Below, piece by piece: positions 20,048-29,508 of a stretch of 64,000 bases of DNA. Each line of letters begins with the position of its first letter. The stretch's first letter is position 1. A program made the translations under genes and the position numbers. The notes under the pieces are model-generated. The model saw only the letters and a list, made by a program, of their open reading frames with translations, did not search any database and had not been told where the DNA came from. This stretch comes from CAWAMR01 sp963783095 (lineage in GTDB: Bacteria > Planctomycetota > Planctomycetia > Gemmatales > Gemmataceae), in contig CAWAMR010000008.1 of assembly GCA_963783095.1 (NCBI GenBank), positions 186,001-250,000 of the forward strand, in the 5' to 3' direction.

Positions 20048-21139
20048 ATGGCACTTTCTCACCTTTTTGGCCGTTTTGTCCCGAAGATTCCTCGTATGCA
20101 CGGTTTGTTGCCGAACTTCGTCGCCACCTCGCCTTCGGTTGGATCCAAACCACCCAAACGGCGTCGTTTAGCGCGCTTTCTCATTTTGGGATGCGTTCTC
20201 GGCATCGGCATTACTTTGGGACTGGAAATATGGCGAATGTCGGCAGGCAACAATTTCCACGTGGTGCTGCAGAACCGATTTTACCGCAGTGCTCAACTGT
20301 CAGCCAAAGATCTTCAGGCATACGTTCGCGCGAACAATATCCGCACGGTTATCAACCTGCGTGGTCATTGCCCGTCGTTATCCTGGTATCAAGAGGAGTG
20401 CCGGACGACGCAGGAACTGGATATTGCCCAGGAAGACATCACTCTTTCGGCCAATCGATTGCCCTCGCCCATCGAACTGCGCCGACTGGTCGATGTCCTG
20501 GATCACACCGAATATCCGGTAGTCTTTCACTGTCGCCGGGGCGCGGATCGAACGGGTCTTGCTGCCGCGGTTGCCATGTTGCTTTACTCCGATGCCGATT
20601 ATCAGACCTGTCGCCGCCAATGTTCGCCGCGCTATGGTCACTGGCCGATTCTTACCACCGCGAGCATGGATGATTTTTTTGCGATGTACGAGCGCAAGTT
20701 GGCTGAAGAAGGCATTTCGCACACTCCCACGCGGTTCCGGCAATGGATTTTGCACGAGTACCGTCCCGGTATCGGCCTGGCGCATCTGGACCTCTTGACT
20801 TCCTCGCTGCGTTTTACAGCGAATGAATCCCCATACCTGAAGGTTCGCGCGCACAATCGATCGGATGAGCCGTGGCACTTCAAACCGGGAACTTTTACCG
20901 GGCTTTACCTCGATTGCATCGTGATGGACGCCGAGGGCAACGGCCTGAATCGGCTGCGGTTTGGACAGCGCGAATGCACCGTTGGACCGGGCGAGTTCAT
21001 CGACATCGACGTGGCACTGCCGATTTTTCGCAAACCCGGCCGCTATTATGTCAATCTCGATCTTGCGGAGCGGCAAATACCGTTCGTTCAATATGGTTCT
21101 GAGTTACTGATGCTCGAATTGGTTGTGACGGCGGAGTAA
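20048..21139 (+). CDS. Membrane-anchored tyrosine/dual-specificity phosphatase
   Basis: I choose ATG 20048 (MALSHLFGRF), which has GGGAGG just upstream; an ATG at 20027 is in frame. A basic N-terminus (KPPKRRR) precedes one membrane helix at residues ~43-60 (FLILGCVLGIGITLGLEIW). The catalytic domain follows (NRFYRSAQLSAKDLQAYVRANNIRTVINLRG), with the P-loop HCRRGADRTG, i.e. the CX5R signature of protein tyrosine phosphatases. The C-terminal ~130 residues form a beta-rich domain of unknown role (PWHFKPGTFTGLYLDCIVMDAEG). Its position among envelope and sugar-transfer genes suggests a role at the cell envelope or in phosphotyrosine signalling. The substrate is not known. Confidence 0.85.
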   Translation: MALSHLFGRFVPKIPRMHGLLPNFVATSPSVGSKPPKRRRLARFLILGCVLGIGITLGLEIWRMSAGNNFHVVLQNRFYRSAQLSAKDLQAYVRANNIRTVINLRGHCPSLSWYQEECRTTQELDIAQEDITLSANRLPSPIELRRLVDVLDHTEYPVVFHCRRGADRTGLAAAVAMLLYSDADYQTCRRQCSPRYGHWPILTTASMDDFFAMYERKLAEEGISHTPTRFRQWILHEYRPGIGLAHLDLLTSSLRFTANESPYLKVRAHNRSDEPWHFKPGTFTGLYLDCIVMDAEGNGLNRLRFGQRECTVGPGEFIDIDVALPIFRKPGRYYVNLDLAERQIPFVQYGSELLMLELVVTAE

Positions 21140-21145
21140 GAACTT

Positions 21146-21219
21146 GTCTGAACGGAGCCTGAAGCGTTAGCGAGGAGAAAGCCTTCCTCTTCGCTAACGC
21201 TTCAGGCTCCGTTCAGACA
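21146..21219. repeat. Palindromic repeat downstream of the phosphatase gene
   Basis: The left arm GTCTGAACGGAGCCTGAAGC and onward through GTTAGCGAGGAG pairs with CTCTTCGCTAACGCTTCAGG and onward, with ~30-bp arms. It starts seven bases after the phosphatase stop and may end transcription, though it lacks a T-run. Confidence 0.85.
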
Positions 21220-21283
21220 CGCTTCGCGTGGTCCGGCCGGCCACGCGAATATTGTGGGACTTGAAAGCAGGAAAGGATTTCTC

Positions 21284-22258
21284 ATGCCGACGCTTTCTAT
21301 CGTCGTACCGATCAAGGATGAATGCGAAAATCTGCGCCCGTTGTACGAGCACGTCAAGGAAGCGATGCGCGGCAGTCACGACTGGGAACTGATCCTCGTC
21401 GATGATGGCAGCGTCGATGATTCCTTCACGATCATGGACGAAATCGCCAATAACGATCCGCGCGTGAAAGTGGTTCGGCTGCGCCGGAATTTTGGTCAGG
21501 CGGCTGCGATGCAAGCAGGCATCGATGCCGGAACGGGCGATGTCATCGTCACGATGGATGGAGACTTGCAAAACGATGCCACCGACATTCCGATGTTATT
21601 GGCTAAAATGGATGAGGGATACGATGTTGTTTTGGGCGAGCGCACCAATCGCCGCGATGGTTTCTTGTTCCGCAAGTTGCCGAGCCGAATGGCCAACTGG
21701 TTGATCCGCAAAGTAACCGGGCTGCCCTTCCGCGATTTCGGCTGCACCATGCGCATCATTAAGGGTGAGCTGGCGCGCTCCTTGCGGATTTATGGTGAAA
21801 TGCACCGCTTCATTCCGGTCTTGGCCCAGCAACAAGGTGCAAAGATCGTACAGGTTCCCGTCAAGCATCATCCGCGGCGTGCGGGCAAGTCCAAGGTCGG
21901 TCTGAGCAGAACCGGCCGGGTATTCCTGGATCTCATCACGATCAAGTTCTTGTCGGGCTATCTCACGCGCCCGATGCACTTTCTGGGTGGACTGGGACTG
22001 GGGATTATCGCGCTGGGCATCTTGAGCCTGATCGCCACGATCATCGTGAAGTTCATATTCGACACGAGCATGGTTCGCAATCCGCTGCTGCTCTTGAGCG
22101 TGATGCTGACCCTCATCGGTATTCAATTGCTGTCAACCGGCTTGCTCGGCGAAGTTCTGGCCCGGACTTACTTCGAGAGTCAGGACAAACGACCGTACCT
22201 GATCCGGGAATGCCGGAATCTGAGCAATCAACGACTCGATGGCCGCAAAGCGGCATGA
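21284..22258 (+). CDS. GT2 glycosyltransferase, dolichol/undecaprenyl-phosphate sugar transferase-like
   Basis: A 324-residue protein from ATG 21284. The N-terminal GT-A domain has the usual signatures: LSIVVPIKDECENL, VDDGSVDDSF, RNFGQAAAMQAGIDAGTGDVIVTMDGDLQND (DxD-type metal site) and DFGCTMRIIKGEL. The C-terminal ~90 residues contain two membrane helices (FLGGLGLGIIALGILSLIATIIVKF and LLLLSVMLTLIGIQLLSTGLLGE). This is the architecture of ArnC, GtrB and DPM1 relatives, which transfer a sugar from a nucleotide carrier to a polyprenyl phosphate on the cytoplasmic face. The substrate sugar cannot be read. It follows the phosphatase gene on the same strand with a hairpin between. Confidence 0.9.
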   Translation: MPTLSIVVPIKDECENLRPLYEHVKEAMRGSHDWELILVDDGSVDDSFTIMDEIANNDPRVKVVRLRRNFGQAAAMQAGIDAGTGDVIVTMDGDLQNDATDIPMLLAKMDEGYDVVLGERTNRRDGFLFRKLPSRMANWLIRKVTGLPFRDFGCTMRIIKGELARSLRIYGEMHRFIPVLAQQQGAKIVQVPVKHHPRRAGKSKVGLSRTGRVFLDLITIKFLSGYLTRPMHFLGGLGLGIIALGILSLIATIIVKFIFDTSMVRNPLLLLSVMLTLIGIQLLSTGLLGEVLARTYFESQDKRPYLIRECRNLSNQRLDGRKAA

Positions 22259-22354
22259 GAAACGTGGGGCAGACATTCCTGTCTGCCATTCTTTGCTGCT
22301 CCGGTATAATGACTTGGTTCACCCTCCCTGGTCCCACCAACCCCATCATCTTGC

Positions 22355-22964
22355 ATGAAATTTGATCTCCATATGCACACTCGCCGCCATTCGCCCGATA
22401 GTGTGATCGATCCTTTTGAATTGGTCCAGCGTGCCAAGGCGATAGGGCTGGATGGCATCGTCATCACCGAGCACGACTGGCTTTGGACCGAAAAAGAGTT
22501 GGACGAGCTGCGAAAAGCTGCAGCCGGACCTTGTGATTCTCGCGGGAGTTGAGGTTGCATCGCGCGGCGGCGACGTGTTGTGTTATGGAGTGACCAATCC
22601 CTTTGCAGTTCCGCGTGGGATGCCGATGGCTGCGGTTTGCAAGGAAGTGCAACGGCAGGGCGGAGCCTGCGTGGCAGCCCATCCCTATCGATGGGGGCAG
22701 CCTTTCGATGATATTTTGCGCAAGCACAAACCGGAACTCGACGGGATCGAGATGATCTCGAACAACATGGACCCTTCGATTCGTCAGTTGGCGGCAGATT
22801 TATCGAGCCGGCAGCCTGGCTTCGCAACGCTCGGCAACAGCGATGCACACGAGATTGATGTGGTCGGCTGCTGCCATACCGAATTCGACGCGGAGATTCG
22901 GACGATGAGCGATCTGGTGCGCGCCATCAAATCGCGGAAGTGTCGGCCGGGAAGCAGAACGTAA
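22355..22964 (+). CDS. PHP-domain metal-dependent phosphoesterase (one frameshift)
   Basis: It begins MKFDLHMHTRRHSPDS, with the first PHP motif HxH (DLHMHT), then IVITEHDW, the second motif. The first frame stops at 22552. The rest continues in another frame (LVILAGVEVASRGGDVLCYGV, VAAHPYRWG, LGNSDAHEIDVVG), with the third and fourth metal-binding motifs. Reducing the AAAA run at 22513-22516 to AAA joins the frames exactly (LRKLQPDLVILAGVEV). The repaired length is ~202 residues. PHP proteins of this size hydrolyse phosphoesters such as histidinol phosphate, pAp or nucleotides, with three metals; the substrate is undetermined. Confidence 0.85.
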
Positions 22965-23027
22965 CGATGAGCCAACGCGAACAACCGGCACAAATACCCC
23001 GCAAGACCGCGCTCTGCATCCCGGCAA

Positions 23028-24764
23028 TCACCGTTTTGGACGAGGGAATTTCATCGGTGGCTGAGGATTGGGTGCTTGAAATCCAGGGCCAAAACCGCCG
23101 CCGCCCATATTGTTCAATTGGTTCTTGTATTTGTCCACCAGCTTTTTGGTTTCGGCATAGTCGAACGTAAGTACTACATACCCCACATCGCCAATGCGAT
23201 CGGCCTTGGTCTTTTTTGCCGTGTTGTTGACAAACTCCTTGACATCGTTCGGAACATTCATTCCCTGAGCAGCCACCAAACTCATTAGTTGGTCTATGCT
23301 CGCAACGACTGCCTCTTTGGCTGCTTCTGAAAACTTGTCGGCTTCGGAGCTGTCGGACACTTTCATCCCCAAGCCATATTTGACTTCCGAATCGTTCGCG
23401 TTCGCATAAAAAGCGAAGCCCTTGGCCTTGGGCAAGAAATCGGTCAGAGCGGCAACCTTTGGAAGAACCAAGGCGAGCCCCAGTTTTGCTTGCGGAGGAA
23501 CAACCATCTTCTGGCGAATATCTTCGCCGATCAAAACCGCTCCCCAAACTTGATATTTACTGATCGGTTTCGCCATTTCCTGAAGTTCCTCGGAATATCG
23601 AATCGATCCGTCGCTTTTCAGGACTGAGTCCGTCATCGTTTCTTCCTTCATCGTGACCACTAACAATTCGTCAGCTGGAAAATAAAGGCAGGATCGATCA
23701 CCCTTGTCGATATAGTAGGTGGCTCCATTCTTCTCCTTTTTCTCCCCTTTTAATTTCTTGATGACCTTATCCTTGTCGAAGCCCTTTTTGAAACGAAAAA
23801 CAACTACCGCATCGGGTGGTCGGTTTTCGCCAAAATCGGTAATTCCGACAACCACGCGCTGGAAATCATCGACGCTCATCCCTGTTTCATCTTTCAATTC
23901 ATCGATTGCCTTCTTGAACGGTTGCTGCTGCAAGGCGTCACGGGTACCGTCCATTTTCATCAGCGCATCGATGTCCCCACCGAAAACGCCGACCGTGTCT
24001 TTGGGTAAAAAAGCCAGCATTTCCTTGTCGTAATTGCTGCTGCCGCCGAAGAGGTAGATCAATAACCAGACCAGACCCCCAATCAGGGCCAGCACCAAGG
24101 CGATGATTGCGATCATCGCCCCCTTGTTGCCGCCTTGTTTCCGCCGCCGGGAACGAGAATCATAATCGTCGTCCTCTTCGTCCCGACGCCGGCGGCGCGG
24201 ACGATCGTCATCGTCGTCATCGCGCCTTCTCGACCGCCGATCGTCGTCATCTTCGTCGCGGCGACGCGAGCGCGGCAAGCCGGCAACGCCGCGGCGTGAG
24301 GGTCGATCGTCGTCATCGTCATCGCGCCTTCGCGACCGTCGATCGTCATCGTCGTCGTCATTGCGTCGCCGCGACCGCCGATCGTCGTCGTCTTCGTCAC
24401 GTCGCCGTGAACGCGGCTCGTCGTCATTGTCGCTGCGCCGCTTCGACAGCGGTAGTTCATCATCGTCATCGCGACGACGCGAGCGTGGTGCCTGGTCTTC
24501 ATTATCATCGCGCCGACTCGATCGCGCCGGCCCCTCATCGGCTGTCGGCGCGGTGGTGCTTCATCGTTCGCGGCACGACGGGGCGAGGCAGTTGGGTTGT
24601 TCGACCCAGCTGCCACACTTCGGCGCAGGAATCTCCTGGACTTCGGTATCCTTACCGGTGAATGTGTGCTTGCACTTGGGACATTGAATCGACCGATCTG
24701 CTGGAATGGGAGCAGCAGTCTTGAGTTTCGAGCCACATTCCGGGCAACCGAATGCAAACGGCAT
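23028..24764 (-). CDS. Zinc-ribbon (MJ0042) membrane protein with a long Asp/Arg-rich linker (two frameshifts)
   Basis: The start at ATG 24764 gives a zinc ribbon of the MJ0042 type at residues 1-35 (FGCPECGSK, IQCPKCKHTF; two CxxC pairs). A ~170-residue low-complexity region alternating RRRD and DDDD follows. One membrane helix comes next (GAMIAIIALVLALIGGLVWLLIYLFGG), and then a ~330-residue extracytoplasmic domain (EMLAFLPKDTVGVFGGDIDALMKM and FQRVVVGITDFGENRPPDAVVVF) ending at 23028. The frame slips near 24620 and back near 24545. The layout is common in planctomycetes, but the function is unknown. The repetitive GATCGTCGTCATCGT DNA of the linker is prone to copy-number change and sequencing error. 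Confidence 0.75.
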
Positions 24765-25091
24765 GGGGAGGCCTTTTATTGAGAATCGGAATACGGATAA
24801 AATCTTTCGATCCGGTTCCAATCGGTTCCGAGCGACCCAATTCCGTTGAGTGCTATTTTTTGGTGGAATTCAACAGATCCACGTGCGAGATAATGGCATC
24901 CTACAGGAGAATACCTCCGAGAAGCAAGAGTGTGCCAAAGTTTTCCTCAGCGGCTCGATTTCCCGGTACAGGACGCAGCGTTTTTCCATAAGTTCATCAA
25001 GAAAGCGTAACTGGCGCTTGACTAATTGGTCGGCAAACGTCAGGCTAAAGGGATAGTTTGAAAATTCGCAGATTTCTTCCGGGGCTAACGG
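24765..25091. other. 327-base divergent intergenic stretch
   Basis: This lies between the zinc-ribbon gene (minus) and the secreted protein gene (plus). I see no supported gene, RNA or strong hairpin. Promoters for both are expected here. Confidence 0.4.
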
Positions 25092-25784
25092 ATGTATCAG
25101 TTGCATCGATTGATTGGACTGGCGTTGTTTGGCATCCTGTGCAGCGTCCTCGTCGGATCGAGTGCTCAGGAACCAAAGATCCTGCAAGTTCCCAAGGCCA
25201 AGTCGGTTCCGGGAATTTTTCGGATGTACCTCGTTTACGACAAGCGGTTCGAAAAAGGCGATGAACGGAATCGGGAAGAGAAACTGCACGACCCGGTCGA
25301 TGAACACGGATTGTTTACGGTGGTAGCGGTCTTTTCTCGCCACATCCCCAAGGAAATGGAAGATCCCCTTTACGCCGTGATGGCCAGACAAGAAAAACTC
25401 GCGACCGCTTACAAGACCCGTCGAATGGGCGCATTCGTGGGTTTCCTGTCACTAGAGCGCGATTTTGCCGACGATGAAACGCGGGAGCCTTTAGCTCGAC
25501 AAATCAAGGATGTCGGAGATGCCGCCAAATACAAGCAATTGGCACTGAGCCTTGCCCAAGCCACGAAAGTGCCGGAAGGTGCGGAACCCGAGTCCAAGGA
25601 AAATCTTGAGCCTGCGACACAGGTTGCAAAGTGGGGTATCAAGCCTGAGCACGACATCACCATAATCGTTTACAACCGTTTTAACATCATCAAACGAATG
25701 TGGTTCACCAAGGAAAAGCCGCCCACCGAAGAGGATCTGAAAGTGATCGCGGCTACTGTTGACGAGGTGATGGCTCGGCGATGA
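25092..25784 (+). CDS. Secreted protein of unknown function
   Basis: A 230-residue reading with a signal peptide at residues 1-25 (LIGLALFGILCSVLVGSSAQ). The body has alternating strand and helix stretches: GIFRMYLVYDKRFEKGDERN, LFTVVAVFSRHIPKE, MGAFVGFLSLERDFADDETR and EHDITIIVYNRFNIIKRMWFTKEKPPTEEDLKVIAATVDEV. The order of strands and the ITIIVYN...F...P ending recall a thioredoxin-like fold, with no CxxC motif. Such redox-dead thioredoxin-like exported proteins are frequent in planctomycetes. The fold call is tentative, and no partner gene is evident. Confidence 0.6.
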   Translation: MYQLHRLIGLALFGILCSVLVGSSAQEPKILQVPKAKSVPGIFRMYLVYDKRFEKGDERNREEKLHDPVDEHGLFTVVAVFSRHIPKEMEDPLYAVMARQEKLATAYKTRRMGAFVGFLSLERDFADDETREPLARQIKDVGDAAKYKQLALSLAQATKVPEGAEPESKENLEPATQVAKWGIKPEHDITIIVYNRFNIIKRMWFTKEKPPTEEDLKVIAATVDEVMARR

Positions 25785-25883
25785 TTCTCATCGCAGTGTT
25801 CAGTTTTCAGTTACGACACCCCATTGCTTGCCGCTCGCCGTCTAAACACTTGTCAGCAGCCTTGCCGAGTTGTTGGTCGGCGA

Positions 25884-25985
25884 ATGAGTGCTCCCGGCGT
25901 GGGCATCATCAGAACCGAATTCAATTTAGGCGGACAGTATGCCGTGCTCAATCTCAAGAGAGACGGCTACGTCGAAGGCAAATAA
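25884..25985 (+). CDS. Very small ORF or 3' gene remnant
   Basis: A 33-residue reading (MSAPGVGIIRTEFNLGGQYAV and then LNLKRDGYVEGK). It looks like a natural protein C-terminus rather than random translation, but has no clear ribosome-binding site and no room for a full gene. It may be the surviving end of a deleted gene. Confidence 0.3.
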   Translation: MSAPGVGIIRTEFNLGGQYAVLNLKRDGYVEGK

Positions 25986-26052
25986 GTCACGCAAGGTCGC
26001 AGGTTCGTGCGACCCAGACCACTTCTTGACCGGAGAAGTCACTGCAGCCCGT

Positions 26053-27303
26053 TCACTCCTCGCGATACGGCCTCTTTTGCTCGTAGGATTTAAGTCGCTT
26101 CTCCAGCGCGGATCGATTTTCTGCGCTCAGGGTCTTATCGGCGCAAGCCTTTTTTTGTGTGCTTATTGCACGTTCAAAATCTCCGGTCTCTGCGTATGCG
26201 GCGGCAAGTGTATCGAGGAAAGTGGTTTGTTTCGATTGTTCGCAGGCAATCGTCGCCAGCTCAACGGCTTTCTTCCCGTCTCGATATTTGGGATCGACGC
26301 AAGTAGCCAGCAACCAGGCTTTGTCGTTGTGAGCTGCAGCATATTTCGGATAAAGACGGATCGTTTCGTCGTAGTCCTTGATCGCTTGAGAATAGTCCTT
26401 CAGTCTGGCATAAACAACGCCCCGGTTGAAGTACGCAAACCCGAACTTTGGATCGATGCGCACGGCCTCCGAAAAATCTTCTATGGCCTTCTTGAAGTCG
26501 CCCTTCGATTGGTATACCGTGCCCCGGCCATGATAAGCACGAGCATCTTTCGGATTGAGCTCGATCGCTTTGCTGTAGTCAGTCATCGCGTCATCGTGCT
26601 TACCCGCCAACTGATTCGCAACGCCTCGATTGTTGTAGGCCGGGCCGAACTTCGGATTGTTCCGGATCGCCTGGGTGAAGTCTGCAAGCGCCTTGTCGAT
26701 GTCGCCCCTGCTCGCATACGCCAGCCCTCGGTTGTAGTAGGCACTGGCCGCCTTCAGATCGATCGCCGGCCTCAGATCCGGATCCTCCAATGGTCCAAGT
26801 CCGGTGCCTACCCGAGGCAGTCCTTGGCCGAGACGCATGAGGACCGTGCTGAAGTCCTCGATCGCCGCGTCGAATTTCCCTTGCACCTGATACGCGGTTG
26901 CCCGACCGTGGTAAGGAAATGGATCCGCCGGATTGAGCCTGATTGCCTGGGTAAAGTCCTCGATGGCCTTGTCGGGTTTTCCAGAGTACGTGAATATCAT
27001 TCCCCTGTTGGCGTAGGCACGGGGGAAATTCGGCTCGAGGAGGATCGTTGTGGAGTAGTCTTCAAGCGCCTTGTCGAAGTTGCCTCGATTTGCAAAGGCA
27101 GAGGCTTGGTTGAAATGGGCGCTGGCATTGGTCGGATCCAGATGGATCGTTTGGGTAAAATCCTCGATCGCCTTGTCGTATTGGCCGGCAGCGGCGTGAT
27201 CCAGGCCACGCCTGAAGGCACTCAGCGCATCAGCATTGTCGGCCGCAACCGCCTGGGCCATCGGCAAAAGAAAGACGATACCCGCCAGATGAAAACCGCG
27301 CAT
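26053..27303 (-). CDS. Secreted TPR-repeat protein
   Basis: An intact 416-residue protein. The signal peptide is residues 1-21 (IVFLLPMAQAVAA). From ~25 to ~395 there are about ten tetratricopeptide repeats of 34 residues, with the consensus AxxxFNRGxAYxxxGxxDKAIEDFxxAIRLDPxx. The C-terminal repeat region contains NDKAWLLATCVDPKYRDGKKAVELA, a frequent ending in planctomycete TPR proteins. TPR arrays bind partner proteins, and here that would be outside the cytoplasm. It is closely related in plan and opening (ADNA...AFRRGLDHAxAGxYDKAIE) to the gene at 61735-62946. The long plus-strand ORF over it is antisense shadow. Confidence 0.9.
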   Translation of the reverse strand: MRGFHLAGIVFLLPMAQAVAADNADALSAFRRGLDHAAAGQYDKAIEDFTQTIHLDPTNASAHFNQASAFANRGNFDKALEDYSTTILLEPNFPRAYANRGMIFTYSGKPDKAIEDFTQAIRLNPADPFPYHGRATAYQVQGKFDAAIEDFSTVLMRLGQGLPRVGTGLGPLEDPDLRPAIDLKAASAYYNRGLAYASRGDIDKALADFTQAIRNNPKFGPAYNNRGVANQLAGKHDDAMTDYSKAIELNPKDARAYHGRGTVYQSKGDFKKAIEDFSEAVRIDPKFGFAYFNRGVVYARLKDYSQAIKDYDETIRLYPKYAAAHNDKAWLLATCVDPKYRDGKKAVELATIACEQSKQTTFLDTLAAAYAETGDFERAISTQKKACADKTLSAENRSALEKRLKSYEQKRPYREE

Positions 27304-27445
27304 GGTCGCTCCTGGTAATGCGTGGCGATTGGAAACCTACCGTCAAGTGCTGGTCTGTATGCCATCATCCCGACCGGGTTGCAAGAGAGATTTTCCATCC
27401 GGCCGGCACGGCATGGGCCGCGAATGCATTTGAGCAAGATGACCA

Positions 27446-27463
27446 TTGGCATGAAACCTGCAA
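27446..27463 (+). promoter_or_regulatory. Candidate sigma-54 (-24/-12) promoter
   Basis: TTGGCATGAAACCTGCAA fits the consensus TTGGCACGNNNNTTGCA, with GG at 27448-27449, GC at 27460-27461 and the required ten-base spacing. Transcription would start near 27473, about 40 bases before the SpoIIAA-like gene. An NtrC-type activator is encoded at 44103-45518. Confidence 0.65.
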
Positions 27464-27513
27464 GTTATAGTCAAGGCCGCTGAGATTGACACAATCTTCT
27501 AAGGAGATGAACC

Positions 27514-27885
27514 ATGTCTATCGACTTACAAGAGCAGGCAGATGGCACGATCTTGAAGATTAGGCTCACGGGCAAGCTGATCAAGGACGATTACGACCGC
27601 TTTGTTCCGGAGATCGATCGTCTAATCGCACAGCACGGTAAGGTTCGGATTCTGATGGAGATGCACGATTTCCACGGCGAGACGGCACGTGCGATGTGGG
27701 AAGATTTCAAGTTTGGCCTGCGACATTATCGGGACATCGATCGAATTGCTCTTGTCGGTGAACGCTGGTGGCAGCACAGCATGGCGGTATTTTGCAGACC
27801 GTTCACAACGGCCGCCGTTCGATACTTCGACACCACCAAGGTCGAGGAGGCGGAGGCCTGGATTCATGCCGATAAGCCGGCGTGA
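27514..27885 (+). CDS. SpoIIAA-like (STAS/SEC14-like) protein
   Basis: A 123-residue intact protein from ATG 27514 with AAGGAG upstream. The sequence matches the SpoIIAA-like (DUF3478) family from end to end: GTILKIRLTGKLIKDDYDRFVPEIDRL, VRILMEMHDFHGETARAMWEDFKFGLRHYRDIDRIALVGE, WWQHSMAVFCRPFTTAAVRYF and the ending VEEAEAWI. These small alpha/beta proteins have a STAS-like fold with a hydrophobic cleft and are often found with stress and energy genes. The biochemical role is unproven. It is the first gene of the island, has a good sigma-54 promoter candidate 50 bases upstream, and reads towards the N-ATPase operon. Confidence 0.85.
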   Translation: MSIDLQEQADGTILKIRLTGKLIKDDYDRFVPEIDRLIAQHGKVRILMEMHDFHGETARAMWEDFKFGLRHYRDIDRIALVGERWWQHSMAVFCRPFTTAAVRYFDTTKVEEAEAWIHADKPA

Positions 27886-27961
27886 TGTCAACTTACAAGA
27901 AATCTTGCGCGGAGTTGCTGACGTGCAAAAAAAGCTCGCAATTGGCAACAGAGTACATCTC

Positions 27962-28045
27962 TATGAGGAATGCAGGAAACCAGGAAACTTATTCGATAGT
28001 CAAAGATTGTTGCGTCAAACTGGTTCGATTCCTGCATTCTTCATA
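27962..28045 (+). promoter_or_regulatory. Inverted repeat with a weaker sigma-54-like site before atpD
   Basis: TATGAGGAATGCAGGAA (27962-27978) pairs with TTCCTGCATTCTTCATA (28029-28045). The right arm overlaps CTGGTTCGATTCCTGCAT, which has GG at 28022-28023, ten bases, then GC at 28034-28035. It lies ~75 bases before atpD. The hairpin is clear; the promoter reading is uncertain. Confidence 0.4.
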
Positions 28046-28119
28046 GGTAAAGCTTCTATTCTTTGGTTGCTGCTTGGGTGCTCTGTGCGACTTCGTCACG
28101 AATTGGATCGAGATAAAAC

Positions 28120-29508
28120 ATGTCGGAAATAACGGAGAAATCAGCATCCGGACGAGTGACCGCCGTGCGCGGTTCCGTTGTTGAAGTCGAGTTTCTTTCT
28201 TCCCTGCCATCCATCAACGAAGCGCTATTTCTGAACGCCGGCAGCAGATCCCTGGTGCTGGAGGTTGCTCATCACCTCAACCCAACGACGGTCCGCACCA
28301 TCGCAATGACGCATACGGAAGGGCTATCGCGCGGTCTGAAGGTGGAGCGCTCGGGCAATCCGATCATGGTTCCGGTTGGTCCGCAAACTCTGGGTCGGCT
28401 CTTTAATTGCCTTGGCGAGCCTCTCGATGATCTTCCTGCTCCAAAGACCGATCTGAGTTGGCCCATTCATCGACCATCACCCTCCCTTGGTGCCCAGCGG
28501 CGCGGCATCGAATTTCTTCAAACCGGAATCAAAGTCATCGACTTGCTGTGCCCCCTCGCTCGAGGCGGCAAGGCCGGGTTGATTGGCGGCGCGGGCGTGG
28601 GCAAGACCATGCTTTTGCAGGAATTGATCCGCACGATGGATCACGATCACGGCGGCATCGCCGTGTTCGCGGGTGTGGGCGAGCGCACGCGCGAAGGTAA
28701 CGATCTCTGGCTGGAAATGCAGCGAACCGGCGTCATCGCCAAAACGATTTTGCTTTTCGGCCAGATGAACGATTCGCCGGGGAGCCGATTTCGCGTGGCT
28801 TTGGCCGCACTGACCATGGCCGAGTATTTTCGGGATGTGTTGAAAAAAGAAGTGATGTTTCTCGTCGATAACATCTTTCGATATGTCCAGGCCGGTTCCG
28901 AAGTGTCGGGATTGCTTGGTCGGCTCCCCTCGGAAGTGGGTTATCAGCCCACACTTGCCGACGAGATCGCCGCTCTTGAAGAACGGATCGCCTCGGCCGA
29001 CGGTGCCGCGATTACCTCGGTTCAGGCAGTCTACGTTCCTGCCGATGATCTCACCGATCCCGCCGTGGCACAGACCTTTGCACATCTGGACGCCAGCATC
29101 GTCCTGGCCCGCAGTCTTGCCGCCCAGGGACTTTATCCCGCGATTGACCCTCTCGCTTCTACTTCCCGGTTACTCGACTCATCGCATGTCGGCGACCGGC
29201 ACTATGCCATTGCGCTGCGCGTCAAGGAAACGATCGAGCGCTACCGCCAGCTCCAGGACATCATCGCCATGCTCGGCATGGAGGAGCTTTCCGCAGAAGA
29301 TCAAAAAATGGTTCGTCGAGCCCGTCGGCTGGAACGGTTTCTGACGCAGCCGATGTTCGTAACCGAAGCCTTCACCGGCATCGAGGGCCGTCATGTTCCC
29401 CTTGAGGATACGCTCGCCGGTTGCGAAGCAATCCTGGCCGGCAAACAAGATGGTGTCGATGAATCCCGCCTCTACATGATCGGCTCTCTGAACGAGGTGA
29501 AGCCGTGA
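28120..29508 (+). CDS. atpD: N-ATPase (Na+-translocating F-type ATPase) subunit beta
   Basis: The 462-residue catalytic subunit. It has an N-terminal beta-barrel (GRVTAVRGSVVEVEF), Walker A GGAGVGKT at residues 156-163, the catalytic-site stretch GVGERTREGNDLW, Walker B region VMFLVDNIFRYVQAGSEVS, and the beta-type LGRLPSEVGYQPTLADEIAALEERI. The C-terminal helical domain carries IAMLGMEELSAEDQKMVRRARRLERFLTQP. The subunit hydrolyses or makes ATP at the alpha-beta interface. The operon order atpD-C-Q-R-B-E-F-A-G, beginning with beta and lacking a separate atpH, is diagnostic of the N-ATPase family and differs from housekeeping F-ATPases. N-ATPases are usually present besides a normal F-ATPase and are thought to export Na+ or H+. 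Confidence 0.96.
   Translation: MSEITEKSASGRVTAVRGSVVEVEFLSSLPSINEALFLNAGSRSLVLEVAHHLNPTTVRTIAMTHTEGLSRGLKVERSGNPIMVPVGPQTLGRLFNCLGEPLDDLPAPKTDLSWPIHRPSPSLGAQRRGIEFLQTGIKVIDLLCPLARGGKAGLIGGAGVGKTMLLQELIRTMDHDHGGIAVFAGVGERTREGNDLWLEMQRTGVIAKTILLFGQMNDSPGSRFRVALAALTMAEYFRDVLKKEVMFLVDNIFRYVQAGSEVSGLLGRLPSEVGYQPTLADEIAALEERIASADGAAITSVQAVYVPADDLTDPAVAQTFAHLDASIVLARSLAAQGLYPAIDPLASTSRLLDSSHVGDRHYAIALRVKETIERYRQLQDIIAMLGMEELSAEDQKMVRRARRLERFLTQPMFVTEAFTGIEGRHVPLEDTLAGCEAILAGKQDGVDESRLYMIGSLNEVKP

Noticed and set aside
25939..27318. A 459-codon plus-strand ORF
   Set aside because: Antisense to the TPR protein at 26053-27303. Its valine- and arginine-rich repeats mirror the TPR codons.
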